Assembly (NCBI RefSeq): GCF_040196175.1
Contig: NZ_JBEFNF010000001.1
Coordinates: 372,001-436,000, forward strand
Source of the DNA: Halospina sp040196175
GTDB taxonomy: Bacteria; Pseudomonadota; Gammaproteobacteria; Pseudomonadales; Oleiphilaceae
DNA: 64,000 nt
Direction of reading: 5' to 3'
Position 1 is the first letter of the stretch, and every line of letters starts with the position of its first letter. The position numbers were made by a program, and so were the translations under genes. The notes under the pieces were generated by a model. The model was not told where the DNA came from, made no database searches, and was given only the letters and a program-made list of their open reading frames with translations. Below, piece by piece: positions 26,328-35,500 of this stretch.

Positions 26328-27034
26328 GAGTAGGTTCCTGTAACGCGTACCCGTTTGTGCCCGCTTTCCACGGGCGCCTGCTGGGCCTGCTGCTGTTGCT
26401 GGATGTGGTGATCGATACGGTTGCGCAGGGCAATGATCAGCCCCAGACCGATGAAGGCCCCGGGCGGCAGGACGGCGATCAGCGCCTGGCGGTAGTCGGG
26501 AAAGACGGTCAGTGTCCAGTCCCGGGCCGCCTCGCCGAAGAGCAGATGGGCGTCTGCCAGCAGGGTTCCGTAGCCCACCAGTTCGCGCATGCCGCCCAGG
26601 AGCACCAGTACGGCCAGGAAACCGAGACCGGTCATCAGGCCGTCCAGGGTTGCTTTGTGCAACGGATTGCGGCTGGCAAAGGCCTCGGCGCGGCCGAGGA
26701 TGGCGCAGTTGGTGACAATCAGCGGGATGAAGATGCCCAGGATCTGGTAGAGCTGGTAGGCATAGGCCTGCATGATCAGTTCGGTGCAGGTGACCAGTGC
26801 AGCGATGATCATGACGAAGGCCGGCAGGCGCATGGAGTCGGTCACTTGATGGCGGATGAGCGAAACCGCCATGTTGGAACCGGTCACCACCATCAGCGTT
26901 GCTAGGCCCAGCCCTATGGCGTTGACCACGGTGTTGGTAACCGCCAGCAGCGGGCACAGGCCGAGCAGCTGCACCAATGCCGGGTTGTTACGCCAGAGGC
27001 CGTCAAGAATGATCTGGTTGGTGTTTGCGCTCAC
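26324..27034 (-). CDS. rnfE: Rnf complex subunit RnfE
   Basis: RnfE is a membrane subunit of the Rnf ion-translocating ferredoxin:NAD+ oxidoreductase. The 236-residue protein has six membrane helices. LLGLCPLLAVTNTVVNAIGLGLATL lies in the first third, and the conserved Cys in LVTCTELIMQAY and in VTNCAILGRAEAFA belong to the RnfA/RnfE family (paired inverted-topology subunits with an intramembrane iron-sulfur site). A Gln-rich tail follows the last helix. It overlaps rnfG upstream and nth downstream by four bases. Confidence 0.97.
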   Translation of the reverse strand: MSANTNQIILDGLWRNNPALVQLLGLCPLLAVTNTVVNAIGLGLATLMVVTGSNMAVSLIRHQVTDSMRLPAFVMIIAALVTCTELIMQAYAYQLYQILGIFIPLIVTNCAILGRAEAFASRNPLHKATLDGLMTGLGFLAVLVLLGGMRELVGYGTLLADAHLLFGEAARDWTLTVFPDYRQALIAVLPPGAFIGLGLIIALRNRIDHHIQQQQQAQQAPVESGHKRVRVTGTYS

Positions 27035-27678
27035 AGCTTTTCAGCTCCCGCTTCTGCGCCAGCATTGGTGAAAAGGCGTTGTTGATGGGACGCAGTGAAT
27101 GCCAGCCCGCGGCGGACTGCGTCCACCACCGCCCGGCTGGTGATGGTTGCCCCGCTCAACGCGTCAAAGGTATCGCCACTGCCAACGCCCCACTGCTCGG
27201 GTACGGGATTGGTCAGTGAGCGGCCATTGAAGTGCAGTATCCAGTCGCTCTTCGCCACCTCGATGGCATCGCCCAGGCCCGGTGTTTCCTGATGTTTGGT
27301 AGCGCGCACGCCGGTGAGCATGCCGTCCCTCCGCACGCCAAGGATGAGTTCAATCCGCCCGGAATAGCCATCCGGTGCTGTGACAGGCAGGATCAGGATG
27401 GCGGCGGCGTTGGCAGGCGTAACCAGGATGGCTTCCGCGCCCTCCCGGATACCGGTCACCCCGTTCGCCGGTAGGGTGATTGGCTGCGTGTTACCCGCCT
27501 TCAGGGATACCGGCTCCGGCAGGACGGCGGCGCGCGCCCTTGCGGTGGCCAGTTCACGCTGCTGCTCGATGCGCTCGGCCGTCAGGATCTGGGTAACGCC
27601 GATGGCGCCGGCCGTCAGGGCCGCGAACAGGCCCAGCCCCAGAGCGTTGCGCTGAATGGCTCGGAGCGCCTCGCTCAT
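27031..27678 (-). CDS. rnfG: Rnf complex subunit RnfG
   Basis: RnfG is the membrane-anchored, periplasmic FMN-bearing subunit of Rnf. The 215-residue protein has one N-terminal membrane helix (residues ~12-32). Its FMN-binding domain ends in DTFDALSGATITSRAV, in which the last Thr of SGAT carries covalent FMN in the family. It is coupled by ATGA overlaps to rnfD and rnfE. The apbE flavin transferase needed for this modification is not in the window. Confidence 0.96.
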   Translation of the reverse strand: MSEALRAIQRNALGLGLFAALTAGAIGVTQILTAERIEQQRELATARARAAVLPEPVSLKAGNTQPITLPANGVTGIREGAEAILVTPANAAAILILPVTAPDGYSGRIELILGVRRDGMLTGVRATKHQETPGLGDAIEVAKSDWILHFNGRSLTNPVPEQWGVGSGDTFDALSGATITSRAVVDAVRRGLAFTASHQQRLFTNAGAEAGAEKL

Positions 27679-28676
27679 GACGGGACCCCCCGCCCCGCCC
27701 GTTTATGGCCGCGGGTACGTGGACGCGTGTAGTAATCTAGGAAGGGCACGGCCAGGTTCATCAGCAGCACCGCGAAGGCGACTGCGTCGGGGTAGCTGCC
27801 CCAGGAGCGGATGGTGTAGAGCAATACACCGATGCCAGCGCCGTACCAGAGTTTACCCCGGTTGGAAGTGGCTGCCGAGACCGGGTCTGTGGCGATGAAA
27901 AAGGCGCCGAACATGGTGCCCCCGGCCAGCAAATGCAGGCTCAGGGGCACAGACTGGTCCGGATCATAGCCGAACAGCAGGGCCATGAAGGTCAGTGCCC
28001 CGAGTAGACTGACCGGGATGTGCCAGGTGATGATCCGGCGCTGGATGAGCAAAAGGCCGCCTGCAAGAAATGCAAGATTGACCCACTCCCAGCCAAGGGC
28101 AACTCGGTCGCCGTAGATCGGGGCGGCAGTGACCCGGATGGCGACGGCGCCGTCGATGGCATGCTTATAGTCATCCAGGGGCGTGGCGCCGGTGAAGGCG
28201 TCAACGGAGGCTGCACCCAGCCCCGTGAACACCGACAGGCTGTCCATGAGCGACAGTGGTGCTTCCTGCAGTGACACAGGCAGGGCCCAGCGTGTACTCA
28301 TGGCTTCCGGGAAGCTCACCAGCACCAGGGCGTAGCCGACCATTGCGGGGTTGAACAGGTTGCTCCCCAGCCCGCCGTAGAGGTGTTTGGCCAGGATGAT
28401 GGCGCTGGCGGTGGCTACCAGCGCGATCCACCAGGGCAGTAGCGGCGGCAGCGAAAGGCCCAGCAGCAGGCCCGTCAGCGCCGCGCTGCCATCCATGAGA
28501 GTGCGTTGAATGGGGCGTGCGCGGAGCCAGAGGATCAGGGCCTCGGTGACCAGGGCGACGCCCACGCACCAGAGCACGTTGATCAGCACGCCCCACCCGA
28601 AGAAGTGGATGAATGCCAGCAGCCCTGGCAGGGTCGCCGCCATGACCCAGAGCATGATCCGCTGGGTGGTCAGCAT
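27675..28676 (-). CDS. rnfD: Rnf complex subunit RnfD
   Basis: RnfD is a membrane flavoprotein of the Rnf complex, related to NqrB. The 333-residue protein has about nine or ten helices. The motif DAFTGATPLDDYKHA contains the Thr that is covalently flavinylated in relatives, and FIATDPVSAATSNRGKLWYG lies in the C-terminal third. It starts two bases after the rnfC stop and overlaps rnfG by four bases. Confidence 0.96.
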   Translation of the reverse strand: MLTTQRIMLWVMAATLPGLLAFIHFFGWGVLINVLWCVGVALVTEALILWLRARPIQRTLMDGSAALTGLLLGLSLPPLLPWWIALVATASAIILAKHLYGGLGSNLFNPAMVGYALVLVSFPEAMSTRWALPVSLQEAPLSLMDSLSVFTGLGAASVDAFTGATPLDDYKHAIDGAVAIRVTAAPIYGDRVALGWEWVNLAFLAGGLLLIQRRIITWHIPVSLLGALTFMALLFGYDPDQSVPLSLHLLAGGTMFGAFFIATDPVSAATSNRGKLWYGAGIGVLLYTIRSWGSYPDAVAFAVLLMNLAVPFLDYYTRPRTRGHKRAGRGVPS

Positions 28677-28678
28677 GG

Positions 28679-30361
28679 TCAGGCCTCTCCGTCCGCACTG
28701 CCAAGCGCCTGTTCGGCCGCTTCGAGGCGCTTACGGTGCTTGTTCAGGGCCCGTTCCAGCTTGGGTACGGCTTCCGGGGTCTGTTCTCGTGCCTCGGTCA
28801 CTCGGGCTTCTGCTTCCTCGACTTTCTGGCGGGCCTGGTCCCGGCGTTGGATCAGCGTTTCGCGATCCGGGCCGGTGGCTGCCGGTGCAGGGTGGGGCTC
28901 GCTAGCGGCTTCGTCCGCCACCTCAGTCTGACGTTGCTCTCGTGCCTGCTGCCGGGCACGGCGGCGTTCCTCGCGTTCTGCCTGCTCCCGTTCCATGCGG
29001 GCCTGGCGCTCCTCGAACCGCTTCCGGGCATGATCCGCCTCCGCCTGCTCCTTCTTTTCCTGACGCAGCACGCCTTTGCTGTGCCGGAAGTAATCCGTCA
29101 GGGGCAGGTGGCTGGGGCAGACCCAGTCGCAGGCACCGCATTCGATGCAGTCGAACAGGTCGAAATGCTCGGCCTTCTGGTGCTCACCCGCGCTGGCGAA
29201 CCAGTAGAGCTGCTGGGGCAGAAGATCCACGGGGCAGGCCTGCTCGCAAAGGCCGCAGCGGATGCACGGCTGCGGTATCGGCGGGTCCGGGAACTCTTTG
29301 GCGGTGCCCGCGATAAGGCAGTTGGCGGTCTTGATCAGGGGCAGGCCCGTGGTTATCAGGTCGAAGCCCATCAGCGGGCCGCCCATGATGAGCCGGTGCA
29401 GGTGCTCGGGATCCAGCCCGGCCGCGAAGAGCACGTGATCGAGGGGCGTGCCGATGCGGGCCTCGATATTGCCGGGACGGGCCAGCGCATTGCCCGTGAG
29501 CGTGGTGATGCGCTGGATGACGGGCTCGCCCAGGCGAAGGGACCGTTCCACGGCTACCGCCGTGGCAACGTTCTGGCAGAGTACGCCCATGTCCGCCGGC
29601 AGATCGCCCGAAGGGACTTCGCGCCCCGTGAGAAGCTGGATCAGCTGTCTTTCGCCCCCGGAGGGATAACGCGCGGGGACGACCCGGATCTCAATGCCGG
29701 TGCCTTGCGCAGCCTGCTTGAGCGCCTCAATGGCGTCCTGCTTGTTATCCTCGATACCGATCAGGCACTGTTCCGCGCCAACAAGCTCCCAAAGTGCTCG
29801 TGCGCCCGCGATCACGGATTCCGGTCGTTCCCTCATCAGCGCCTGATCGGCAGTGATGTACGGTTCGCACTCGGCGCCGTTCAGGATCAGAACCTGTGGG
29901 GCAGTTTCTGCGCGCTGCAGCTTGTCCCTGGTCGGGAAGCCGGCGCCGCCGAGGCCTACGACGCCGGTGCGGTGCAGGTGGTCGTAGCGACCAAGGATGC
30001 CGGCATCGCTCTGGCAGGGCGAGAGTTCGCACCACTGGTCCCTGCCGTCCGCCGCGATCTGGATGCAGAGTTCCTCCAGCCCGGAGGGGTGGGGTACGGT
30101 GTGGGGCTCGATGGCTGTGATAGTACCGGATGTGGGGGCATGCACCGGCGCGGAGAGACCAGGTTCACACTCACTCAGCGGCTGGCCAGTGAGTACCTGT
30201 TCGCCAACGCGCACCAGCACCCGGCCGGGGTCTCCGCGATGCTGGCGCAGCGGCACAATCAACTGCTCCGGCAGAGGTGCCTGGCGGATGGGCTCCTGCA
30301 GCGACTGCTGCTTGTTATCCGGCGGGTGAATGCCACCCGGAAAGTCGAATTGAGTGCCCAT
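28679..30361 (-). CDS. rnfC: Rnf complex subunit RnfC
   Basis: RnfC is the cytoplasmic NADH/FMN-interacting subunit of Rnf. The 560-residue protein has the N-terminal GGIHPPDNKQ segment, the glycine-rich VGLGGAGFPTRDKL and NGAECEPYITAD. Two 4Fe-4S motifs follow, CIRCGLCEQACPVDL (residue ~375) and CIECGACDWVCPSHL (residue ~415). After that comes a long charged coiled coil rich in Arg, Glu, Gln and Ala (residues ~440-555), as in other gammaproteobacterial RnfC. Its ATG overlaps the rnfB stop by one base. Confidence 0.97.
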   Translation of the reverse strand: MGTQFDFPGGIHPPDNKQQSLQEPIRQAPLPEQLIVPLRQHRGDPGRVLVRVGEQVLTGQPLSECEPGLSAPVHAPTSGTITAIEPHTVPHPSGLEELCIQIAADGRDQWCELSPCQSDAGILGRYDHLHRTGVVGLGGAGFPTRDKLQRAETAPQVLILNGAECEPYITADQALMRERPESVIAGARALWELVGAEQCLIGIEDNKQDAIEALKQAAQGTGIEIRVVPARYPSGGERQLIQLLTGREVPSGDLPADMGVLCQNVATAVAVERSLRLGEPVIQRITTLTGNALARPGNIEARIGTPLDHVLFAAGLDPEHLHRLIMGGPLMGFDLITTGLPLIKTANCLIAGTAKEFPDPPIPQPCIRCGLCEQACPVDLLPQQLYWFASAGEHQKAEHFDLFDCIECGACDWVCPSHLPLTDYFRHSKGVLRQEKKEQAEADHARKRFEERQARMEREQAEREERRRARQQAREQRQTEVADEAASEPHPAPAATGPDRETLIQRRDQARQKVEEAEARVTEAREQTPEAVPKLERALNKHRKRLEAAEQALGSADGEA

Positions 30362-30963
30362 CAGGCGGTGGCCTCCGCCGGACGCTGGTCCGTGGCGATC
30401 ATTGGCCCATGGGTCAGGGGGCGTTGTTCCGGGTGCGGAGGAACCCAGTCGTCGATGCCTTTGGCTACCTCGATCATGTCGATGCAGTCCACCGGGCAGG
30501 GATCCACACAGAGATCACAGCCGGTACACTCGCTTTCGATCACCGTGTGCATGAACTTCGGCGCGCCCACAATGGCGTCCACCGGGCATGCCTCGATGCA
30601 CTTGGTGCAGCCAATGCACTCAGCCTCTCGGATATAGGCCACTCGCTTGGGCTGCTCCTCGCCGTGTTCGGCGTCCAGCGGCTGGGGTTCCACATCCAGC
30701 AGGTTGGCCAGGCTCTGGATGGTTGCTTCACCGCCGGGCGGGCACTTGTTGATGGCGTCGCCCTCGGCGATGGCTTCGGCGTAGGGGCGGCAGCCGGGGT
30801 AGCCGCACTGGCCACACTGGGTCTGCGGCAGCACCGCGTCGATCTGCTCCACCAGTGAATCGTCATCCCGGCGCAGACGCACCGAGGCATAGCCCAGCAA
30901 GGCGCCGAAGGCGCCGGCGAGCAGCAGCAGCGTGGCGATGGCGAGCAGCAGGTTCATCCACAT
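30361..30963 (-). CDS. rnfB: Rnf complex subunit RnfB
   Basis: RnfB is the iron-sulfur electron-input subunit that receives electrons from ferredoxin. The 200-residue protein has a membrane helix at residues ~4-25, the Fe-S domain motif CGQCGYPGC, then two ferredoxin-type 4Fe-4S motifs (CIGCTKCIEACPVDAI and CTGCDLCVDPCPVDCI). The C-terminal tail is Pro/His-rich. It follows rnfA by 13 bases and overlaps rnfC by one. Confidence 0.97.
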   Translation of the reverse strand: MWMNLLLAIATLLLLAGAFGALLGYASVRLRRDDDSLVEQIDAVLPQTQCGQCGYPGCRPYAEAIAEGDAINKCPPGGEATIQSLANLLDVEPQPLDAEHGEEQPKRVAYIREAECIGCTKCIEACPVDAIVGAPKFMHTVIESECTGCDLCVDPCPVDCIDMIEVAKGIDDWVPPHPEQRPLTHGPMIATDQRPAEATA

Positions 30964-30976
30964 GGCGGTACACCTC

Positions 30977-31558
30977 TCACACCTGCACCATCCCGGTGAA
31001 ACCCATGAAGGCCAGCGACATGATGCCGGCGGTGATCATGCCGATGGCGGCCCCCTGGAACGGCTGGGGCACGTCAGCGGCGGCAATGCGCTCGCGCATG
31101 GCGGAGAACAGCACCAGCACCAGCGAGAAGCCGGCGGCGGCGCCGAAGCCGTAGAGGACGGATTCAAAGAAGCTGTTCTGCTTCTGGATGTTGAGCAGGG
31201 CCACGCCGAGCACGGCACAGTTGGTGGTGATCAGGGGCAGGAAGATGCCCAGCACTCGGTGGAGCAGCGGGCTGGTGTGACGAACGGCCATTTCGGTGAA
31301 CTGGACGACCACGGCGATGACGAGGATGAAGCTGATGGTCTGCAGGTATTCGACCTGCAGGGGTTCGAGGATCCAGGTGTTGACCAGATAGCTGCAGACC
31401 GAGGCCAGCGTTAGCACGAAGGTGGTGGCCATGGACATGCCCATGGCGGTCTCCAGTTTGTTGGAGACGCCCATGAAGGGGCACAGCCCCAGGAACTGGG
31501 CCAGCACGAAGTTGTTAACCAGGACGGTGCTGATCAATATGAGCAGGTATTCGGTCAT
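30977..31558 (-). CDS. rnfA: Rnf complex subunit RnfA
   Basis: RnfA is the first gene of the Rnf operon, a six-helix membrane subunit homologous to RnfE. The 193 residues match the family length exactly from MTEYLLILISTVLVNN to the tail GFTGMVQV. Conserved Cys lie in LGLCPFMGVSNKLETA and TTNCAVLGVALL. The open frame extends upstream to 31696, but ATG 31558 gives the family N-terminus (weak GGAA ahead). The 5' neighbour is the accessory island on the opposite strand. From memory, in Pseudomonas-type genomes metG is the nearest core gene on this side. Confidence 0.97.
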   Translation of the reverse strand: MTEYLLILISTVLVNNFVLAQFLGLCPFMGVSNKLETAMGMSMATTFVLTLASVCSYLVNTWILEPLQVEYLQTISFILVIAVVVQFTEMAVRHTSPLLHRVLGIFLPLITTNCAVLGVALLNIQKQNSFFESVLYGFGAAAGFSLVLVLFSAMRERIAAADVPQPFQGAAIGMITAGIMSLAFMGFTGMVQV

Positions 31559-31719
31559 GACTGAGATTCCAGACGCAGGCAGCAGAGGCATTTTGCAATT
31601 GAGGGGAACGTCTGTCCATTCGATCCTCACTGTAGGTCGGCATGCCGCCCCTGTGAATGATACCGGTATTACGCTCCAGCTTATAGGCATCATCATATTG
31701 AACCAGGAGAAGGTTGCTC

Positions 31720-31748
31720 TTCGTTATTAAGTATGCGATTGTTATACT
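31720..31748 (+). promoter_or_regulatory. Candidate extended -10 promoter at the left edge of the island
   Basis: TG-T-TATACT (31740-31748) is a full extended -10 element. A weak -35 TTCGTT (31720-31725) lies 17 bases upstream. It would give a leader of about 40 bases before the ATG at 31793, and could drive the PEP-CTERM-like gene and perhaps the large genes after it. The surrounding 100 bases are AT-rich compared with the flanks. Confidence 0.5.
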
Positions 31749-31792
31749 AATTGTTACAAAATGTACATGGAATGTTAGGGAAGTTTTTGGTG

Positions 31793-32500
31793 ATGAGGAG
31801 TATTACCTGTCAGTGCGCTTTATTCATTTTTGTATTTTCCTACCTGCCCAGTGCCTTTGGGGTCGCTATTGATCTGAATGATTGGGCTGTTAATAGAGAC
31901 GGTGTTATTTCCGAGAACTTTGCTGGCGATTCTTTGCCGGGCGAGGGCAACTTCAATCTTCAAACCGGGTTGGGGAAGCGCACCTTTGAATTTGCCTCGC
32001 CGGGTTCCCATTCCCTGACGGCTTTTTTTGACCACGAGATCGCCGTCCAGAGCAATTTCTTTACCAACGAGTATGGGGTTGTCCATGGAAATCCGGAACC
32101 GGACCAGTCGTGGCAGGTTGATGAGCCTGGTTTTGTATTCGGGACGATTTACGACAATCTGATTGATGGTTCGCTCAACAACACCAACACCATCCCCGAT
32201 ACGGCTCCCGAGGATGTCTCCGTCGCAATGGGGTGGGAGTTCGCTCTGGATGCGGGAGAGCAGGCCGAGGTCATCCTGAATCTTAAGGAAACCAGGCCTG
32301 ATAGCGGCTTTTTTCTTGAGCATGTCGACCCGGAAACCGGCCCCGGATTTGATCAGAAAAAATCCCTGTTCTTTTCCAGTGAGCTCAATATCACGGGCTC
32401 TGCTGCACAGGTGCCAGGCCCTCCCACATGGACTCTTCTCCTTGTCGGCCTCTTTATTGGAAGTGGCCTGAGACTGCGCGAGTCCATGTCCTACCGCTAG
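31793..32500 (+). CDS. Exported protein with a PEP-CTERM-like sorting signal
   Basis: This protein of about 235 residues has an N-terminal signal peptide (ALFIFVFSYLPSAFGV). The mature part is acidic and beta-rich with no domain I recognise. The C-terminus reads VPGPPTWTLLLVGLFIG followed by a short Arg-containing tail. That is the shape of a PEP-CTERM sorting signal (VPxP motif, hydrophobic helix, basic end), normally processed by an exosortase in exopolysaccharide-producing Gram-negatives. No exosortase is in the window. An AGGGAAG precedes either GTG 31790 or ATG 31793; in-frame starts further upstream lack a better site. It lies 52 bases before the giant VWA protein and is probably transcribed with it. 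Confidence 0.6.
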   Translation: MRSITCQCALFIFVFSYLPSAFGVAIDLNDWAVNRDGVISENFAGDSLPGEGNFNLQTGLGKRTFEFASPGSHSLTAFFDHEIAVQSNFFTNEYGVVHGNPEPDQSWQVDEPGFVFGTIYDNLIDGSLNNTNTIPDTAPEDVSVAMGWEFALDAGEQAEVILNLKETRPDSGFFLEHVDPETGPGFDQKKSLFFSSELNITGSAAQVPGPPTWTLLLVGLFIGSGLRLRESMSYR

Positions 32501-32552
32501 AAATCAAAATCCGGAGAACTAAAACCAGAGATCCAGGACGGGAGCGTTCTGG

Positions 32553-35500
32553 ATGCTGTTTGAAAAATTGTGTCAAAGAAGGCTTCGCGCTATGAAATGG
32601 ATGTCAGTTCCCTCCCTGTCTTTCGTGTGTCTTGTCGCCATGCTTGCGGCATGGCCTTTTGCCGCCTATTCCCAGGCTCCTGTAGCGGCCGATCTGATTA
32701 TGGTCGTGGATGAATCCGGCTCCATGTCGGGGGAGCAGAGGTGGCTGCGAGAGATGGCGCCCCTGCTTGAGTCAAACCTGAATAGTTATGGGATTGGCAG
32801 TGAATCCCAGAAGAATCTGTACGGCGTAGTTGGCTATCTCGGAAGCCCACGGAGTCTGGAGGTAGGCGGTGATTTGTTCGGTTCGTCCGAAGAATTTGTG
32901 GAAGCTGCCCGAGGGCTTCGTACTTATGGCGGTACTGAAGATGGGTGGCGCGGGATTCAGTCTGCATTGGATGATTACCCTCGGCGTAATGGCGCGGCCT
33001 TGAACATTATACTTGCCACAGACGAGGACCGTGACAACAGGGACTCGTCAATAACATTCGACTCACTCCTTGAAAAACTCAATGGCCAGCGAGCACTGCT
33101 CAATGCGGTCGTGAATGTCCGCATTGAGTGTGAAGACGGCACCAGGGCTTTGGGGATGGACAGCATCGGTAACGGCTATGTTGCCGATGGCGCCGGTGGA
33201 TTCTCTCTATGCGATAACCCAACAGCGGTTTCAGGCGGTGGTCGCACCATTGACCACTACGTTGATCTTGCGATCCAGAACGGGGGCGCTGTATGGGACC
33301 TGAATGTGCTCCGGTCCGGTGGTGCCAATGCGGAATCGTTCACGGAAGCTATTCTTGATATCAAGGTTGAAGAGATTCTGGATCAGCGCCCCGTTGATGA
33401 CCTTGTAGCTGTGGCCAATGCAGCCCCCAACCCGGCAGTCGCGGGCCAGTCAGTCACGCTGGATGGAACGAACTCCTTTCATCAGGAAGACGATCGCGGG
33501 ATTGTCCGATGGGAGTGGGATCTTGATGATGACGGCAACTTTGAGGCATCGGGTCCAAAAGTAACCACCCAGTTCCCCGAGTTAGGTGAATACCCGGTAA
33601 CCCTCCGGGTGACCGATGACGCGGATTCACCAGCTACCTCACGTGCCAGTGTCACGGTGGACGTCAGCACCCCACCCCTGGAGCCCACCGCCGACACAGG
33701 CGGTCCCTATCGCTTCTGCCCCCAGACGAAACCCTGGCGGCTTGATGCCAGCGAGTCTGTTAACCCGGATGATGGCCAAAGCGAGCCCGGGCAGCCGGAG
33801 GATCGTATCGTGTCCTATGAGTGGGACCTGGACGACGACCAGGCGTTTGACGATGCGAGTGGTCCCACCGTTGATGCTACGCCCCAGCTGGCCGATCTCG
33901 GGGTAGGCGACCATCTGATCCGCCTGCGCGCAACCGACAATACCAGTAAGGCATTCCCCTCCAGCGGCAAACCGGATCTGACGGATACAGCGGTAACCCA
34001 GATCAGTGTCCTTGATGAATCCGCCGCGGTGTGTAATTGCCTCACGGACCTGGCCGCCCGAGCCAAGATGAGGAAGGTGCAGCTGACCTGGACCGATTCC
34101 GGTGCGCATCAGTATGGCGTCTACAGGAGCAAGCAGGAGGGCGGCCCCTATGAGCGGATCGCGCTGACGGACAACCGCTACTCCGGCTACCTTGATTCTG
34201 GCCTGGAGCTTGATACCACCTATTACTACATGGTCCGGGAGCTCGATCGGGCCGGGCAGACGCTCTGCCAGTCGCGTGAAGTCAGCGTCACCCCGCAGGC
34301 GCGCCGACTCAACGAGTCCAATCGTACGCCTGAAATCGTGTCCGCCCCGGTCATCGAAGCGACAGAGGGGCAACGGTATGAGTACGCGGTTCAGGCGCAG
34401 GACCCCGACCGTCGTGAACGCCTCACGTACAGCCTTCCTGTTTCGCCATCAGGGATGAACATCGATGCGACCACCGGCCTGATTGAGTGGGAGCCCGTTA
34501 ACGCACAGGTAGGCGACCAAACAGTCATCGTCAGGGTGACGGATAATCAGGGTGCTCACTCAGAGCAGGATTTCGTCGTCTCGGTGAGCAATGTGAACCA
34601 GGCGCCCGAGATTGTAAGCAGTCCGGTTACTGAAGCGGTCGAACTCAAGACCTACGAGTACCAGGTGGAGGCGCTGGACCCGGACAAGGGCGACAGTCTC
34701 ACCTATGCATTGGATTCGGCACCGAACGGCATGGCGATCGATGCGGCAACAGGCAAGATACGCTGGACGCCCGAGGAAGGTCAGGCCGGCCGGGGCAGTG
34801 TGAGCGTGAGCGTCACCGACAGCGCTGGTGAAACCGACCAGCAGTCGTTCGAAGTGGATGTGCGCGAACGCAACCACCTCCCGGAAATCACCAGTGAGCC
34901 GCCGACCAGCACGACGGAGGGAAAGAGCTATAACTACCTCGTCATGGCGACGGACCAAAACGAGGACGATACGATCACCTTTGGTCTGGACCAGGCGCCG
35001 GCCGGCATGACGATCGATCCCGCAAACGGGTTGATTGACTGGACGCCGCAGGAGGATCAGGTCGGCACCACCAACGTTGCCGTATCCGCCTCGGACAGCA
35101 GGGGCGGCTCAACCTCCCAGAGCTTTACCATCGAGGTTGACGAGGCGAACAGGGCGCCGGAGATCCTGACGGACTCCCTTCCGCAGGCGAGAGAGGATCA
35201 GGCGTATCGGTTCACTCTGAATGCACAGGACCCCAATCAGGGCGATGAGCTTGAATACAGCCTGACCTCGGGCCCGTCGAATATGGAAATCAATGCCGCA
35301 AGTGGCGAGCTCGCCTGGTACCCGGTCAACAATCAAGTCGGCCAGCACGAGGTCACGATCCGGGTCAGTGATGAGGAAGGCCTGCATGATGAAGCAACCT
35401 TCCAGGTTGAGGTCGAAAACGCCAATGATTCGCCCTTCTTCGTGTCGCAGCCTGTTTACCAGGCGTCTGTAGACAGTGCTTATGTCTATGACGCCAGCGC

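Noticed and set aside
26328..26957. A 210-residue upstream extension of nth
   Set aside because: It lies inside rnfE in another frame, and the ATG at 26327 gives the exact Nth length.
28736..30637. A 633-codon open frame on the plus strand opposite rnfC and rnfB
   Set aside because: It is a shadow of high-G+C codon bias in genes with unmistakable iron-sulfur motifs on the other strand. It has no domain pattern and no ribosome binding site.
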